Positions 53,839 to 64,000 of a DNA stretch of 64,000 nucleotides are shown here, in pieces (position 1 is the first letter of the stretch; every line of letters starts with the position of its first letter). Source of the DNA: Dyella sp. BiH032 (GTDB taxonomy: Bacteria > Pseudomonadota > Gammaproteobacteria > Xanthomonadales > Rhodanobacteraceae); contig NZ_CP134867.1 in assembly GCF_031954525.1 (NCBI RefSeq), positions 2,852,001-2,916,000 of the forward strand, read 5' to 3'. The translations under genes were made by a program, and so were the position numbers. Below the pieces are notes generated by a model that saw nothing but the letters and a program-made list of their open reading frames with translations, ran no database searches and was not told the DNA's origin.

Positions 53839-56664
53839 TCACCACGAAGCGCGGATGCCGGCCGACAGCGTCCGGCCGTTGACCTCCGCGTACGAAGGCC
53901 GGTTCATGTAGACCTGGTACTTGAAGATCTTCTCGCGGGTCAGGTTGGTGCCTTCGACGAACACGGCCACGTTCTCCATCAGCTTGTAGCTCGCGCTCAT
54001 GTCCAGCTGGCCGTAGGCCTTGACCGTGGTCGGCTGGCTCTCGTCGCCGGAGATGGTCTCCAGATAGGCGTCGCGCCAGTTATACGCCACACGCACCTGG
54101 AACGGCCCCTTCTCGTAATAGATGCTGGCGTTGGCCGAATCGCCGATGCCCGGCACCGCGAACTTGCCCTGCGTACTCACGTCGCCGGCGTTGGCCGAGG
54201 CGTTGCTGATCACGTGGGTGTAGTTCGCCGCCACGCCCAGGCCGTCGAATGGATCGGGCAGCCAGGTCAACTGATAGGTGGCGGCGGCTTCCAGGCCCTT
54301 GATGGTCGCGGTGTTGAGGTTGATCGGCCGGGTCAGATCGAACGGGAAGCCCAGGATGTTGGTCTTGGTGGTGACCAGCGTGGTGAAGTTGCTCACCTTC
54401 TTCTCGAAGCCGCCCAGCGCCAGGTAGCTGGTGTCGGACAGATACCACTCCAGGCCCAGGTCATAGTTCTTCGAGGTATACGGCTTCAGCCCCGTGTTGC
54501 CCTGGGTCACGCCCTGCGTCGCCGGGCGGAAGTTGTAGCTGGTGGCGGCGGAGAGGTTGCTGAGGTCCGGGCGCGTAACGGTCTTGGACACGGCCGCGCG
54601 GAAGATCAGGTCGTCCCGCAGGCTCCATTTGAAGTTGGCCGAAGGCAGCCAGTTGGAATAGCTGCCGTCGGCCGACACCGGCGACAGCGTGCCGTAGGTG
54701 GGAATGGCGTTGCTGGTGTCGTTCGGGTTGATGGTGATGGCCAACAGCGGCACCGCGTAGGCACGCGAAGTGGTGTCCGTCTTGGTGTAGCGCAGGCCCA
54801 CTTCCAGCGACCAGGGCCGCTCGATCAGGTTGCCCTGGAAGTTGGCCTTGCCGTAGGCCGACTTGGTGCGCTCCGCCACCTGGCTGTAGCCCGAGGCATC
54901 CGGCCGCGCCGCGAAAGTGCCGCCGTTGGCGGCCAGCGCCGCCGCGAACGCGCCCGGGTTGGGCAGCTGGTTGTACGCCGCCGGGCTGGCGAGATAGGCC
55001 AGCAGCGAGGGCACGTCGTAAGTGAGCCACTGCTGCGGATAGCCGGGCGAAACGCCGTCGACCATCGTGCCCGCGTTGTAGAGATGCGCCTTGATGGCAT
55101 CGGCGGGAATCTTCGCGATGTACCCGCAATACTCGGCGCAATACAGGTTGTTCGGCGTGCGCCAGGTCACCTCGGTCTTGGTGCGCTTCATGAATTCCGC
55201 GCCGAAGTCGAGCTGGGCCAGCACGCCGTCGGTGAAGCTCTTGCCGAAATGCAGGCGGCTCTGCAGGATGCGGTCGCTCACGTTCGGCGACTCGCCGCCC
55301 AGCGAGCAGCAATGCGCGCGCAGGTCCGATGTGTCGGTGGTCGAGATCAGGTTGCTATAGCTCGGCAGCTGCGACGAGCCGTTGTTGGTCCAGGTGGGAT
55401 TGACGCCGATGTTGCGGGTGCCGACCACCATGAAGTAGCCATTGGCCGACTCCTTGTTCCAGGCGCGCGACACCGCCGTGTCCCAGTCCAGCACCGTGGA
55501 CGGGTTGAACTGCCACGCCAGGTTCAGGCCTGTCTGTTCGTTGTAGGCATTGCGCGGATTGCGTTCCTCGATGTAGTCGTTGGCCAGCACGCCGGTGTTG
55601 CCGCGCACGTAACTCAGCGCGGTGCCGTTGCCGTCGGCGGTCAGCGACTGCACGTCCGAAGTGTTCATGTACGAGCCGAACGCGTGGTACTGCGAGTCGA
55701 TCTTGTAGTTCGAGATCATCGTGTCGAACTTGACCGTCAACTGGTCCAGCGGCTTCCAGTCAATCGCGCCGCTGATGCCGCGACGGGTGCGGGTCTGCAC
55801 GTAGTCCGAGCCGGACAGCGTCTGCGGCAGCGCGATATTGGTATAGGCCGGGTTGATCTGGCTGTAGTTCAGCCCGGTGATCCAGCCCGAGGTGTTCATC
55901 GTCTGCTCGCGGTGGTCGCGGCGGTCGTACATGCCCGCGATCAGCCAGCCGAAGGTGCCGTCGGCGTTGGTATTGCTCATGATCGCCGAGGCACGCGGCG
56001 TGACGCCGCCCTTGATCGAAGAGGAGAGGCTGTCATTGACGCCGGCGATGCTCGCCGCGGCGTGGAAGCCTTTCGTGTCCAGCGGACGCGCCGTGATGAT
56101 ATTGACCGTGCCGCCGATGCCGCCTTCGGCGATATCCGCGGTGGCCGTCTTGCGCACCTCGGCGGTACTGATGAGCTGCGACGGCAGCACGTCGAAGTTG
56201 AACGCGCGATCGGTCGCGTCCGTCGCCATGGTGCGGCCGTTCAACAGCACGTTGACGAAGTCCGGGCCGAAGCCGCGCACGGTGATGCGGCTCGACTCGC
56301 CACCGCTGCGGTCCACGGCCACGCCGGGCACGCGCTGCAGGGCGTCCGCCACGTTGGGATCGGGGAACTTGCCGGCCTCCTCGGCCGAAACGGCATCCAC
56401 CACGCTGGTGGCGTCCTGTTTGATGGCCTGCGCGCGCCGGATCGAGGCGAGCTGGCCGGTGACGCTGACGCCGTTGAGTTCCACGACGTCCTTGCCGTCG
56501 CGTTTCTGCTTGTCGTCGGTGGCCGTACCCTGCGCCGGCGTTGCGCCGCTCCCCTGCGCGGCGGTGGCGTCCTGGGCATGCACGGAGCCGTACGCGGAAC
56601 AGGCGATCACCGCCGCCGCGAACAACGCTTGATGGATCGAGCCCGCCAGAATATGTCGCTGCAT
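53839..56664 (-). CDS. TonB-dependent receptor, TonB-Xanth-Caul type (carbohydrate uptake)
   Basis: 941 residues with a signal peptide (ending YGSVHAQDATA), GGGAGAGG ribosome site. Plug domain: ELNGVSVTGQLASIRRAQAIK, VDAVSAEEAGKFPDPNVADALQRVPGV, SRITVRGFGPDFVNVLLNGR, FNFDVLPSQLISTAEVRKTATADIAEGGIGGTVNIITARPLD. These are the hallmarks of the TonB-Xanth-Caul receptor group. The barrel ends in W (GIRASW). Receptors of this group take up sugars or oligosaccharides released by exported glycosidases. With the alpha-galactosidase 88 bases downstream and the GntR gene beyond it, uptake of a galactoside is likely. Confidence 0.92.
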   Translation of the reverse strand: MQRHILAGSIHQALFAAAVIACSAYGSVHAQDATAAQGSGATPAQGTATDDKQKRDGKDVVELNGVSVTGQLASIRRAQAIKQDATSVVDAVSAEEAGKFPDPNVADALQRVPGVAVDRSGGESSRITVRGFGPDFVNVLLNGRTMATDATDRAFNFDVLPSQLISTAEVRKTATADIAEGGIGGTVNIITARPLDTKGFHAAASIAGVNDSLSSSIKGGVTPRASAIMSNTNADGTFGWLIAGMYDRRDHREQTMNTSGWITGLNYSQINPAYTNIALPQTLSGSDYVQTRTRRGISGAIDWKPLDQLTVKFDTMISNYKIDSQYHAFGSYMNTSDVQSLTADGNGTALSYVRGNTGVLANDYIEERNPRNAYNEQTGLNLAWQFNPSTVLDWDTAVSRAWNKESANGYFMVVGTRNIGVNPTWTNNGSSQLPSYSNLISTTDTSDLRAHCCSLGGESPNVSDRILQSRLHFGKSFTDGVLAQLDFGAEFMKRTKTEVTWRTPNNLYCAEYCGYIAKIPADAIKAHLYNAGTMVDGVSPGYPQQWLTYDVPSLLAYLASPAAYNQLPNPGAFAAALAANGGTFAARPDASGYSQVAERTKSAYGKANFQGNLIERPWSLEVGLRYTKTDTTSRAYAVPLLAITINPNDTSNAIPTYGTLSPVSADGSYSNWLPSANFKWSLRDDLIFRAAVSKTVTRPDLSNLSAATSYNFRPATQGVTQGNTGLKPYTSKNYDLGLEWYLSDTSYLALGGFEKKVSNFTTLVTTKTNILGFPFDLTRPINLNTATIKGLEAAATYQLTWLPDPFDGLGVAANYTHVISNASANAGDVSTQGKFAVPGIGDSANASIYYEKGPFQVRVAYNWRDAYLETISGDESQPTTVKAYGQLDMSASYKLMENVAVFVEGTNLTREKIFKYQVYMNRPSYAEVNGRTLSAGIRASW

Positions 56665-57169
56665 TCCACACCTCTCCCAAAGTTGGCTGCACGATGAGGC
56701 TGCTTTTTGACGATCACTTCCGTCGTTGCGACACGAACGGTGCTGCTATCGGGCGCAACGGAGCCTCCGGCGCGATGAGCGCCGTGTTCTTTGACTGATT
56801 GCTTTGCTTGCCCTGCTTGCCTGTCGCCAGGCTGAAACCCCGGGCGATCGCCCCTCTAACGAATCGGCCGGAATATCACTTAATCATACAAATATGATGA
56901 GCGGACGAATCATTAGATTGGTCGCCCGACATAGCAAGCTGCGCCGCAACATCTTGTTGCCCTGCGACGCATGCATGTCGTGCATTGCCAACCACGTCAC
57001 GCGCAGCGCGGCGATTCAGGCGTTGCAAATACGCTCGCGAACGCCTCGCAATGATGCGCCTTGCATTTCATCGCACCTTGACGCCACGCTCGCGCACATG
57101 GCGTAAAACAAGCCATGACAGGCTCGTTTCGACAGGAAGCGAATCTGCCGAACATGAGGAGCATCATCG
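56665..57169. other. Promoter region of the galactoside locus
   Basis: About 500 bases. It holds two palindromes (56883-56898 and 56908-56919) in an AT-rich part of otherwise GC-rich DNA, about 220 bases before the TonB receptor start. The 36-base AT-rich stretch is the best place for its promoter. No ORF is supported. Confidence 0.5.
56883..56898. promoter_or_regulatory. Perfect palindrome ATCATA-CAAA-TATGAT, candidate GntR operator
   Basis: A 6-base-arm palindrome with a 4-base spacer in an AT-rich island upstream of the receptor. A second palindrome AATC-ATTA-GATT follows at 56908-56919. FadR-type regulators bind such short palindromes; the downstream GntR gene is the likely owner. Operator identity is inferred. 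Confidence 0.5.
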
Positions 57170-57298
57170 ATGCGCGAACACTTCAAAGTCGGCGACCACG
57201 TCCACTGGAGTTCCGAAGCCGGCCACGTCTCCGGCGCCATCGTCGCCGCACATAAAAACAGCGTTCTGCATCGCGCATCCCGCCAAGGCGTTTCATGA
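57170..57298 (+). pseudogene. Truncated DUF2945 (HVA1-like) protein
   Basis: 42 codons. The start MREHFKVGDHVHWSSEAGHVSG is a clear DUF2945 N terminus (family form FxVGDxVxWxSEAGHVxG). The family is usually about 65-75 residues and continues past the GHVSG strand with conserved HASxDDPQYEIKSDKT. Here the sequence departs after AIVAAHKNS, runs RASRQGVS and stops. The stop overlaps the ATG of the DUF488 gene (ATGA). It may be a deletion that joined the two genes. It could still be translated as a coupled leader. Confidence 0.7.
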
Positions 57299-57861
57299 CG
57301 CCGCCCTTCTTCACCATTGGCCACTCCAATCGCAGCCTGGACGCGTTCATCGCGCTGCTGCGCGAATCCGAGGTGCGCCGTGTGGTCGACGTGCGGGCGT
57401 TTCCGCGGTCGCGTACGAACCCGGCGTTCAACGCGGACAGCTTGCCCATAGCGCTCGCCGACCATGCGATCGCTTACCGTCACCTCGCCGCCTTGGGCGG
57501 TCGCCGCGGCAAGTCGGACACGGTGCCGGTGGAAGTGAACTGCTTCTGGACGCACCCGAGCTTCCACCACTATGCCGACTATGCGCTGTCCGCGCCCTTC
57601 CGCGCCGGACTGGACGAGCTGGTCGCCATGGGGAGGCGCGAGCGCTGCGCCGTCATGTGTTCGGAGGCGGTGTGGTGGCGTTGCCATCGGCGCATCGTCA
57701 CCGACTACCTGCTCGCGCGCGGGGAAACCGTGTTCCATATCCTCGCGGCGGGGCACGTCGATGCGGCCCGCCTTACGGAGGGCGCCGTGGTACGGCCGGA
57801 CCGGAGCATCACCTACCCCGCCGCCGATCTGTTCGGGCCTCAAAGCCAAGCCGGCCGGTGA
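57295..57861 (+). CDS. DUF488 family protein
   Basis: 188 residues. The start FFTIGHSNRSLDAFIALL and the middle VRRVVDVRAFPRSRTNPAFN are the standard DUF488 opening, where the His and Arg belong to the putative active site. The second signature CAVMCSEAVWWRCHRRIVTDYLLARG contains the Cys-Ser-Glu and Cys-His pairs typical of the family. DUF488 proteins are thought to be small DNA- or nucleotide-related enzymes, but activity is unproven. Translation is coupled to the truncated DUF2945 ORF by a 4-base overlap. Confidence 0.88.
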   Translation: MTPPFFTIGHSNRSLDAFIALLRESEVRRVVDVRAFPRSRTNPAFNADSLPIALADHAIAYRHLAALGGRRGKSDTVPVEVNCFWTHPSFHHYADYALSAPFRAGLDELVAMGRRERCAVMCSEAVWWRCHRRIVTDYLLARGETVFHILAAGHVDAARLTEGAVVRPDRSITYPAADLFGPQSQAGR

Positions 57862-59679
<1,818 letters not shown>

Positions 59680-59753
59680 GGCGGCGGTGATCCTCCTTCG
59701 ATAGCCGCGGTGCGGCATGCGCCCGGCCATCGCCGTCCGTGCATGAAAAAAAC

Positions 59754-59836
59754 GCGCCCAGGTGCAAGCGTGCGGAGGCAGGGACGGACGTCCTCCTCGC
59801 CATGCCTCCTCTGCGGGAGGCATGGCACCTGGGCGC
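59754..59836 (-). terminator. Rho-independent terminator of the minus-strand barrel gene
   Basis: Outer arms GCGCCCAGGTGC (59754-59765) and GCACCTGGGCGC (59825-59836), with a nested hairpin CATGCCTCC / GGAGGCATG in the loop. On the minus strand the stem is followed by seven T (complement of 59746-59752). It lies ten bases after the stop codon of the 59846-63382 gene and also sits downstream of the ubiquitin gene. Confidence 0.82.
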
Positions 59837-59845
59837 CAAACTTCC

Positions 59846-62800
59846 TCAGTAGTACCCCACTACGTTGAGGAACACACCCTGGTAGCGATAGCCGAGCTTG
59901 GTCATGTCATCGTTGAAGTCGGTGAAGTTGTAGCCCAGCCCCATGCGGAAGTGCTTGCTGACGTCGTAGTCGACGCTGGCCAGCCAGCCCTTGCGGGTGC
60001 CGCCTTCCGTCGCGCGCAGCACGCGGTATTCGCCCATCAGGCTGAAGCCGCCGAACACGTAGCGGCGGGCCTGGCCGGCGAGCATGGTGGCGCGGTTGTC
60101 GTACCAGCCGCCGACGCCGCGTCCGGCACGTGCCTCGCCTTCGCGCGTGGCCAGCTTGGCAGCGAACTCCCACTGCGTATCCAGGCGATACACGCCTTCG
60201 AGCGAGAACACGCTGGAGCGCTGGTCGTAGTAGCTGTCGGACTCGGTCTGCCCCGGCGAGGCCAGGTCGTACAGGTAGGTGTACTTGCCCAGCACCGTCC
60301 AGCGCACGCTGTTCCACGGACGCCAGGCGAAGCCGACGTTGGTCTCGTTGAAGCGTGCGTTGTTGGTCGGGTCGACCTTGTCGCGCGTGCGCGACCAGTT
60401 GAGGCGGCCGGCGACCTGCCATGACTCGTTGATCTTGTAGCTCAGCCGGTGCGTAGTGACCCACTGGTCGCGCTGTTCGGCGCCGCGGTCACGCCGGTAT
60501 TCCAGCTTGCTCGCCCAGCTGGTCGAAGGATCGGTGAGGCCGGCGTTGATGCTGCCGGCGTGCCGGTTGACGCGGCCGGCGCCGCTGGCGGCATCGAGCT
60601 GCCCATCCTGCAGCGTGAAGCCCAGCGTCCAGCCGCGGCTCGGATAGAAGTCCATGCCGAAGGTATGGCCGATGCCGGTATCCGGGCCGGACTTCAGCCA
60701 CTGGCTCTCGTTGTAGAGATTGGCCTGGTCCGACAGGCGCCAGCGCTGGCCCAGGGTGAGGCCGTCGGGCGTCTGCGACAGCAGGCTCGAATCGTTGTAG
60801 AGGGTGCTGTCGACCGAGTAGGTGTAGGCGCCGTAGAGCGAATGGTCGGGATTGAGCCGGTACTCGCCGTTCACTTGCGCCGCGTTGCCGCGCGAACCCC
60901 GCGTGACTTCCGCGCCGGCATTGGACAGGTCGGTGAACTGGTATTTCGCGCCCACTGTCACGGCGTCGTTGGTCGGATACGCGCCGCCGTCGTTGGCCAG
61001 AGTCACCTGCCCCGTGGTGTACACATCCAGCGAGCTGCCGATGCGCTGCGTATAGCCCAGCGCCGCCAGGGTGCCGGTGCCGCTGCGCAGCTGGTAGGTC
61101 TCCGTGACACGGCGGATCTCGGCGATCAGGTCCGACTTCTCGGCCAGCTGCCAATCCAGCTGCACCTGACCCTGCTCCAGCGCATCGCTGCCGCGCTTGG
61201 CGTAGCTGTAGCGGCCGGACAGGCGCAGGTCATCGCGGATCTGGCCGGTGAATTCCGTGCCGTACTCGTGGATCGCCAGCCCGAGGTCCGAACGTGCCAC
61301 GGAATAGCCGCTGTCGACGTCGCGCCACCACGCGCCCACCGTCCATTCGCGCGCGGTCCAGCCCAGCTCGCGCAGGTCCGCATGCGCGTCCACCGCCGTG
61401 GCGTTGCCGCCGCGGCCGGCCTGGGTGACTGGGTTGGTGCGGATGAAGCTCAGGCCGCCGTTGTCCGAATAGAAGATCGGCGCGACGGCGGCATCGCTGT
61501 GCGAACGCTCCACTTTCAGGTAGGTGCCCCTGCCCGCCTGCAACGTGACGTCCGCGCCCTTGAGCGTGTAGTCGTTGCTCGAACGCCCCTCGTCGACATA
61601 CGTGCCGCCCACCGCCACGTGCTCGCCGAACCAGTGCTTGGCGCGCAGGCCGGCGGTGACGTCATTGCTGTCAAAGCCGCTGGGCACGTACTCGTAGTCG
61701 GCCAGCAGGTGGTTCTCGTAGCCGCTCTGCGGACGATCGCGGAACAGCGTGCTGACGTTGGCCTGGGCGATCTGCGCCAGCGGCTTGGTCAGCAGCAGGC
61801 GGCCCTGCATCTCGTTGATGTCGTAGTCGACGCCGCGCACCAGGTTGATACGCGACACCACGCTGCCCGTAGTCGGGTCGCGCACTTCCAGCACCACCTG
61901 GTCCGAACCCGGCAGGATGTCGGTGTTGCGCAGGTAATACAGGCTGCCGCCGGTGCCGAGGAATTCGCTGTGGCCCAGCACTGTCTGCGCCTGCGAGGCG
62001 AACGCCTTCACCAGCGTATTCGGATCGCCCAGCGGCGTGCCGGCACGGCTGCGCCAATCCACCGCGGCGCCGTACAGGCTGCGCACGTACTGCGCGTACT
62101 GCGTGCCGGTGAAGCCGGTCTGGTAGTTGCCCCATAGCGCCTGGCTCTTGTCCCAGTCCAGGCGGACGTACAACTTGCCCTGCGTGTCGATGTCTCGGTA
62201 CGTGGTCGAGTCGTCGCCATAGACCGGGTAGTACATGTTCGGGTCGAGCCGGCGGAACACGTCCTTCGGGTCAGCCTTGAAGAAGCCGTTGAACAGGCTT
62301 CCGGTAGTGCGCTCCGTCGTGTCGGCCTGCGCAGTCAGCAGATAGCGCCCTTCCAGCTTGCCCTTCAGGTAGAAGGCCAGCCGGCCTTCGTCGAGGAAAC
62401 CTTCGCGATAGCGCGAATCCACCGTGAGCGCCGAGGCGCCGTTGCCGCTCACCGAACTCTTGGAAGCCGTGAGATCGGCGATGGCGATCGCGAACAGGTA
62501 GTTGTCGCGCACGGTGACCGCCAGCGGGTAATGGCTGTCCGTACCGGACGTGCCACGCAAGCCCACGTCGAGGGTGTGCGTGCCCGTGGGCAGCAGGTAC
62601 TCGGCGACGAACTTGCCCTGCTGGTCCACCGGCACGTTCTGGCCGGCGATGGTGATGGCGTCCTGCGCGGGCATGTTCTGCCCGTACACACGCACGCGCG
62701 AACCGCGGATGGTGATGTTCTGCCGCCGCAGCGCGTTGCCGCCGAACGTGCTGTCGAGCAGCTCGCGGTCTTCCAGCTGACCGGCCGACAGCGCGCGCAG

Positions 62801-63382
62801 CTCGCCCGTGGCGGCCTGGCGGCGCTGTTCCAGCGAGCGCTGCCGATCTTCCGGTCGCACCAGTTGCAAGGTGCGCGCGTAGGTTTCGTCGACACTGCCG
62901 TCCTCGCCCCAGGCGCGCAGCACGTAGCTGAGCTGCTGGCCAGGCTGCAGCGAGGTCCCCGCCGGCAGCTTGCCGTCCCACGTCGCCTGCACCACGGCTC
63001 CGGGCGCGACGTCGAGGGTGGCCAGCGGCGCGGTCAGGTTGGTGTCATCGCCGCGATAGATGCTGATCTGCATCTTGCGGATGAACGCGTCGTAGTTGCT
63101 GTAGATCTGGAAATGCACGGGCTCGGTGACCTGCCCGCGCTCGAACGCCGCAACCGCGCTGCCCTGCACGTTGAGCAGGGGCGAAGTCAGCGTCGGGTCT
63201 TCTGTGGCCCAGATCAGGCCGCCGTTGGGCAGGTCGATGCTGTAGCGCCCGCGCGGCGCCGCGACTGCGGGCTGCACGGTGGTAGCGACGGAGCCGGTGT
63301 TCGCCGACTGCGCCTGGGCGGGCATGCAGGCGCCCGCGATGAGCACGCCGAGAATGGCGGCGTCCAACGTCCTGATGCGCAT
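59846..63382 (-). CDS. Large outer-membrane beta-barrel protein
   Basis: 1178 residues from ATG 63382 (ribosome site AAGGAAG); a start at 63427 that overlaps the upstream stop by 4 bases is the alternative. Signal peptide MRIRTLDAAILGVLIAGACMPAQAQ. The first 350 residues are periplasmic and beta-rich with Ig-like segments (GRYSIDLPNGGLIWATEDPTL, GSRVRVYGQNMPAQDAITIAG, VDQQGKFVAEYLLPTGTHTLDV). From about residue 370 the sequence has alternating amphipathic strands of an outer-membrane barrel (YLLTAQADTTERTTGSLF, YDINEMQGRLLLTKPL, GGTYVDEGRSSNDYTLKGADV) and ends with a large aromatic strand (GVFLNVVGYY). It is coupled to the large DUF11/SdrD-like protein upstream. Probably part of a surface or export system. 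Confidence 0.8.
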   Translation of the reverse strand: MRIRTLDAAILGVLIAGACMPAQAQSANTGSVATTVQPAVAAPRGRYSIDLPNGGLIWATEDPTLTSPLLNVQGSAVAAFERGQVTEPVHFQIYSNYDAFIRKMQISIYRGDDTNLTAPLATLDVAPGAVVQATWDGKLPAGTSLQPGQQLSYVLRAWGEDGSVDETYARTLQLVRPEDRQRSLEQRRQAATGELRALSAGQLEDRELLDSTFGGNALRRQNITIRGSRVRVYGQNMPAQDAITIAGQNVPVDQQGKFVAEYLLPTGTHTLDVGLRGTSGTDSHYPLAVTVRDNYLFAIAIADLTASKSSVSGNGASALTVDSRYREGFLDEGRLAFYLKGKLEGRYLLTAQADTTERTTGSLFNGFFKADPKDVFRRLDPNMYYPVYGDDSTTYRDIDTQGKLYVRLDWDKSQALWGNYQTGFTGTQYAQYVRSLYGAAVDWRSRAGTPLGDPNTLVKAFASQAQTVLGHSEFLGTGGSLYYLRNTDILPGSDQVVLEVRDPTTGSVVSRINLVRGVDYDINEMQGRLLLTKPLAQIAQANVSTLFRDRPQSGYENHLLADYEYVPSGFDSNDVTAGLRAKHWFGEHVAVGGTYVDEGRSSNDYTLKGADVTLQAGRGTYLKVERSHSDAAVAPIFYSDNGGLSFIRTNPVTQAGRGGNATAVDAHADLRELGWTAREWTVGAWWRDVDSGYSVARSDLGLAIHEYGTEFTGQIRDDLRLSGRYSYAKRGSDALEQGQVQLDWQLAEKSDLIAEIRRVTETYQLRSGTGTLAALGYTQRIGSSLDVYTTGQVTLANDGGAYPTNDAVTVGAKYQFTDLSNAGAEVTRGSRGNAAQVNGEYRLNPDHSLYGAYTYSVDSTLYNDSSLLSQTPDGLTLGQRWRLSDQANLYNESQWLKSGPDTGIGHTFGMDFYPSRGWTLGFTLQDGQLDAASGAGRVNRHAGSINAGLTDPSTSWASKLEYRRDRGAEQRDQWVTTHRLSYKINESWQVAGRLNWSRTRDKVDPTNNARFNETNVGFAWRPWNSVRWTVLGKYTYLYDLASPGQTESDSYYDQRSSVFSLEGVYRLDTQWEFAAKLATREGEARAGRGVGGWYDNRATMLAGQARRYVFGGFSLMGEYRVLRATEGGTRKGWLASVDYDVSKHFRMGLGYNFTDFNDDMTKLGYRYQGVFLNVVGYY

Positions 63383-63423
63383 GGTCCGGACTTCCTTGAT
63401 CGGAGAGAAGGGGCGGCGGGCGT

Positions 63424-64000
63424 TCATGGCTGCCCCTCCGCGTGGCCGTCGCCGCGAGTGGCGGCGTTCTCCGGTGGTCGCTCGGATGGCGTGGACGGCG
63501 CGTTCTGCGCTGCCGGCAGCCTTACGCCGAAGTCGAAGCGCGCAGGGATGCCCTGGGTGATGCGTTTGACCTGCGGGTTGGCCGTGGTGAATTCGCTCTC
63601 CGGCGGCAAAGTCGCGGGGTCGACCTTCATGATGAAGTTGCGTCCGCGTGCCATGTTCGGCACGTCGATGCCTTCCAGGTGGAAGCGGCCGTAGGCATCG
63701 GTCTCGATCAGGTTGCCTTCCACCGTGCCGATGCGGACGCCCGGAATGCCGCGCTCGTCGATGCCGCGGTTGGTGACGACGTAGTCCACGCGCAGCGTGC
63801 CGTCGGTTTCCGGCGTCACGCGGCGTTCCACGCCCAGCTGTTCCGCGGAGTGGCCGGAGGCCGCGTCGCCACCCAGCACCGTGTCGCTCTGTCCGCCGGC
63901 GCGCAGGCGCACGGTCGTGCCTTCCGCGCTGGTCAACACGAAGTCGCCGGTGAAGTCCGCGCTGCGCAGGCGCTGCGAGATCACGATGCGGCGCAGGTTC
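63424..64000 (-). CDS. Large surface protein, C-terminal end (partial; DUF11/SdrD-B-like)
   Basis: The gene starts beyond base 64000; 191 codons are visible, and the frame is open to the edge. Visible features are beta-rich repeats: TVRLRAGGQSDTVLGGDA, LRVDYVVTNRGIDERGIPGVRIGTVEGNLIETDAYGRFHLEGIDV, and GRNFIMKVDPATLPPESEF. The V-x-V-x-N-x-G-x-x-x-x-G-I-P-x-V-x-I pattern and the ETDAYGRFHLEGIDVP segment are typical of SdrD-B and carboxypeptidase-like regulatory domains. The proline-rich tail ends in GQP at a TGA that overlaps a downstream ATG. The neighbour at 59846 is a large barrel, so the pair may form a cell-surface assembly. Confidence 0.75.
   Translation of the reverse strand, partial: NLRRIVISQRLRSADFTGDFVLTSAEGTTVRLRAGGQSDTVLGGDAASGHSAEQLGVERRVTPETDGTLRVDYVVTNRGIDERGIPGVRIGTVEGNLIETDAYGRFHLEGIDVPNMARGRNFIMKVDPATLPPESEFTTANPQVKRITQGIPARFDFGVRLPAAQNAPSTPSERPPENAATRGDGHAEGQP

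Overview
This 64 kb window is ordinary high-GC chromosome with dense genes, GC-rich third codon positions and good Shine-Dalgarno sites. It most resembles a gammaproteobacterium of the Xanthomonadales (Rhodanobacteraceae/Xanthomonadaceae, for example Dyella, Luteibacter or Rhodanobacter). Supporting signs are a protein with a probable XVIPCD domain (the type IV effector tag of Xanthomonadales), a TonB-Xanth-Caul type receptor, a vibrioferrin/xanthoferrin-type siderophore operon and REP-like palindromes of the kind common in xanthomonads. The genus is an inference. I see no rRNA, tRNA, CRISPR array, insertion sequence or phage.

Layout. 1-2.5 kb: the end of a pentose ABC transporter (ATPase tail and AraH-like permease) and an exported GH27 glycosidase. 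2.65-13.2 kb: a Fur-box-led NIS siderophore operon (SbnG-like citrate synthase, TonB receptor, ATP-grasp ligase, two IucA/IucC synthetases, MFS exporter, PLP decarboxylase). 13.3-19.7 kb: lipoprotein, beta-helix protein, type-B carboxylesterase, lipocalin-like protein and an ABC-F ATPase. 19.9-21.7 kb: a candidate type IV secretion effector. 22-31 kb: secreted M4 protease, small membrane and exported proteins, a dihaem cytochrome c, a lipase-like lipoprotein and a large secreted protein of unknown function. 31-38.2 kb: YihY-like membrane protein, RibD-like reductase, flavin monooxygenase divergent from a TetR regulator, GST-like and VOC proteins. 38.2-49.1 kb: one giant 3,628-residue autotransporter. 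49.8-56.7 kb: a CPA1 antiporter, then a DgoR-like GntR regulator, a GH27 alpha-galactosidase and a carbohydrate-type TonB receptor that look like a galactoside-utilisation locus. 57-59.7 kb: truncated DUF2945 gene overlapping a DUF488 gene, a secreted repeat protein and an exported ubiquitin. 59.8-64 kb: an outer-membrane barrel protein and the end of a large surface protein that continues past the window.

The most striking item is at 59368-59679. It is a gene for a protein almost identical to animal-type ubiquitin (70 of 73 residues match human ubiquitin) carried behind a Sec signal peptide whose predicted cut leaves ubiquitin Met1 as the new N terminus. The coding sequence stops at a TGA exactly where the Arg74 codon should be, and the two glycine codons GGC GGC still follow the stop. 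The exported protein therefore has all seven lysines and the Ile44 patch but lacks the RGG tail needed for activation and conjugation. Further points of interest are the candidate effector without an adjacent immunity gene, the SbnG-headed vibrioferrin-like cluster, the internal triplication in the autotransporter, an orphan terminator suggesting a small RNA at 49.5-49.7 kb, and a small membrane-protein ORF split by an amber codon.
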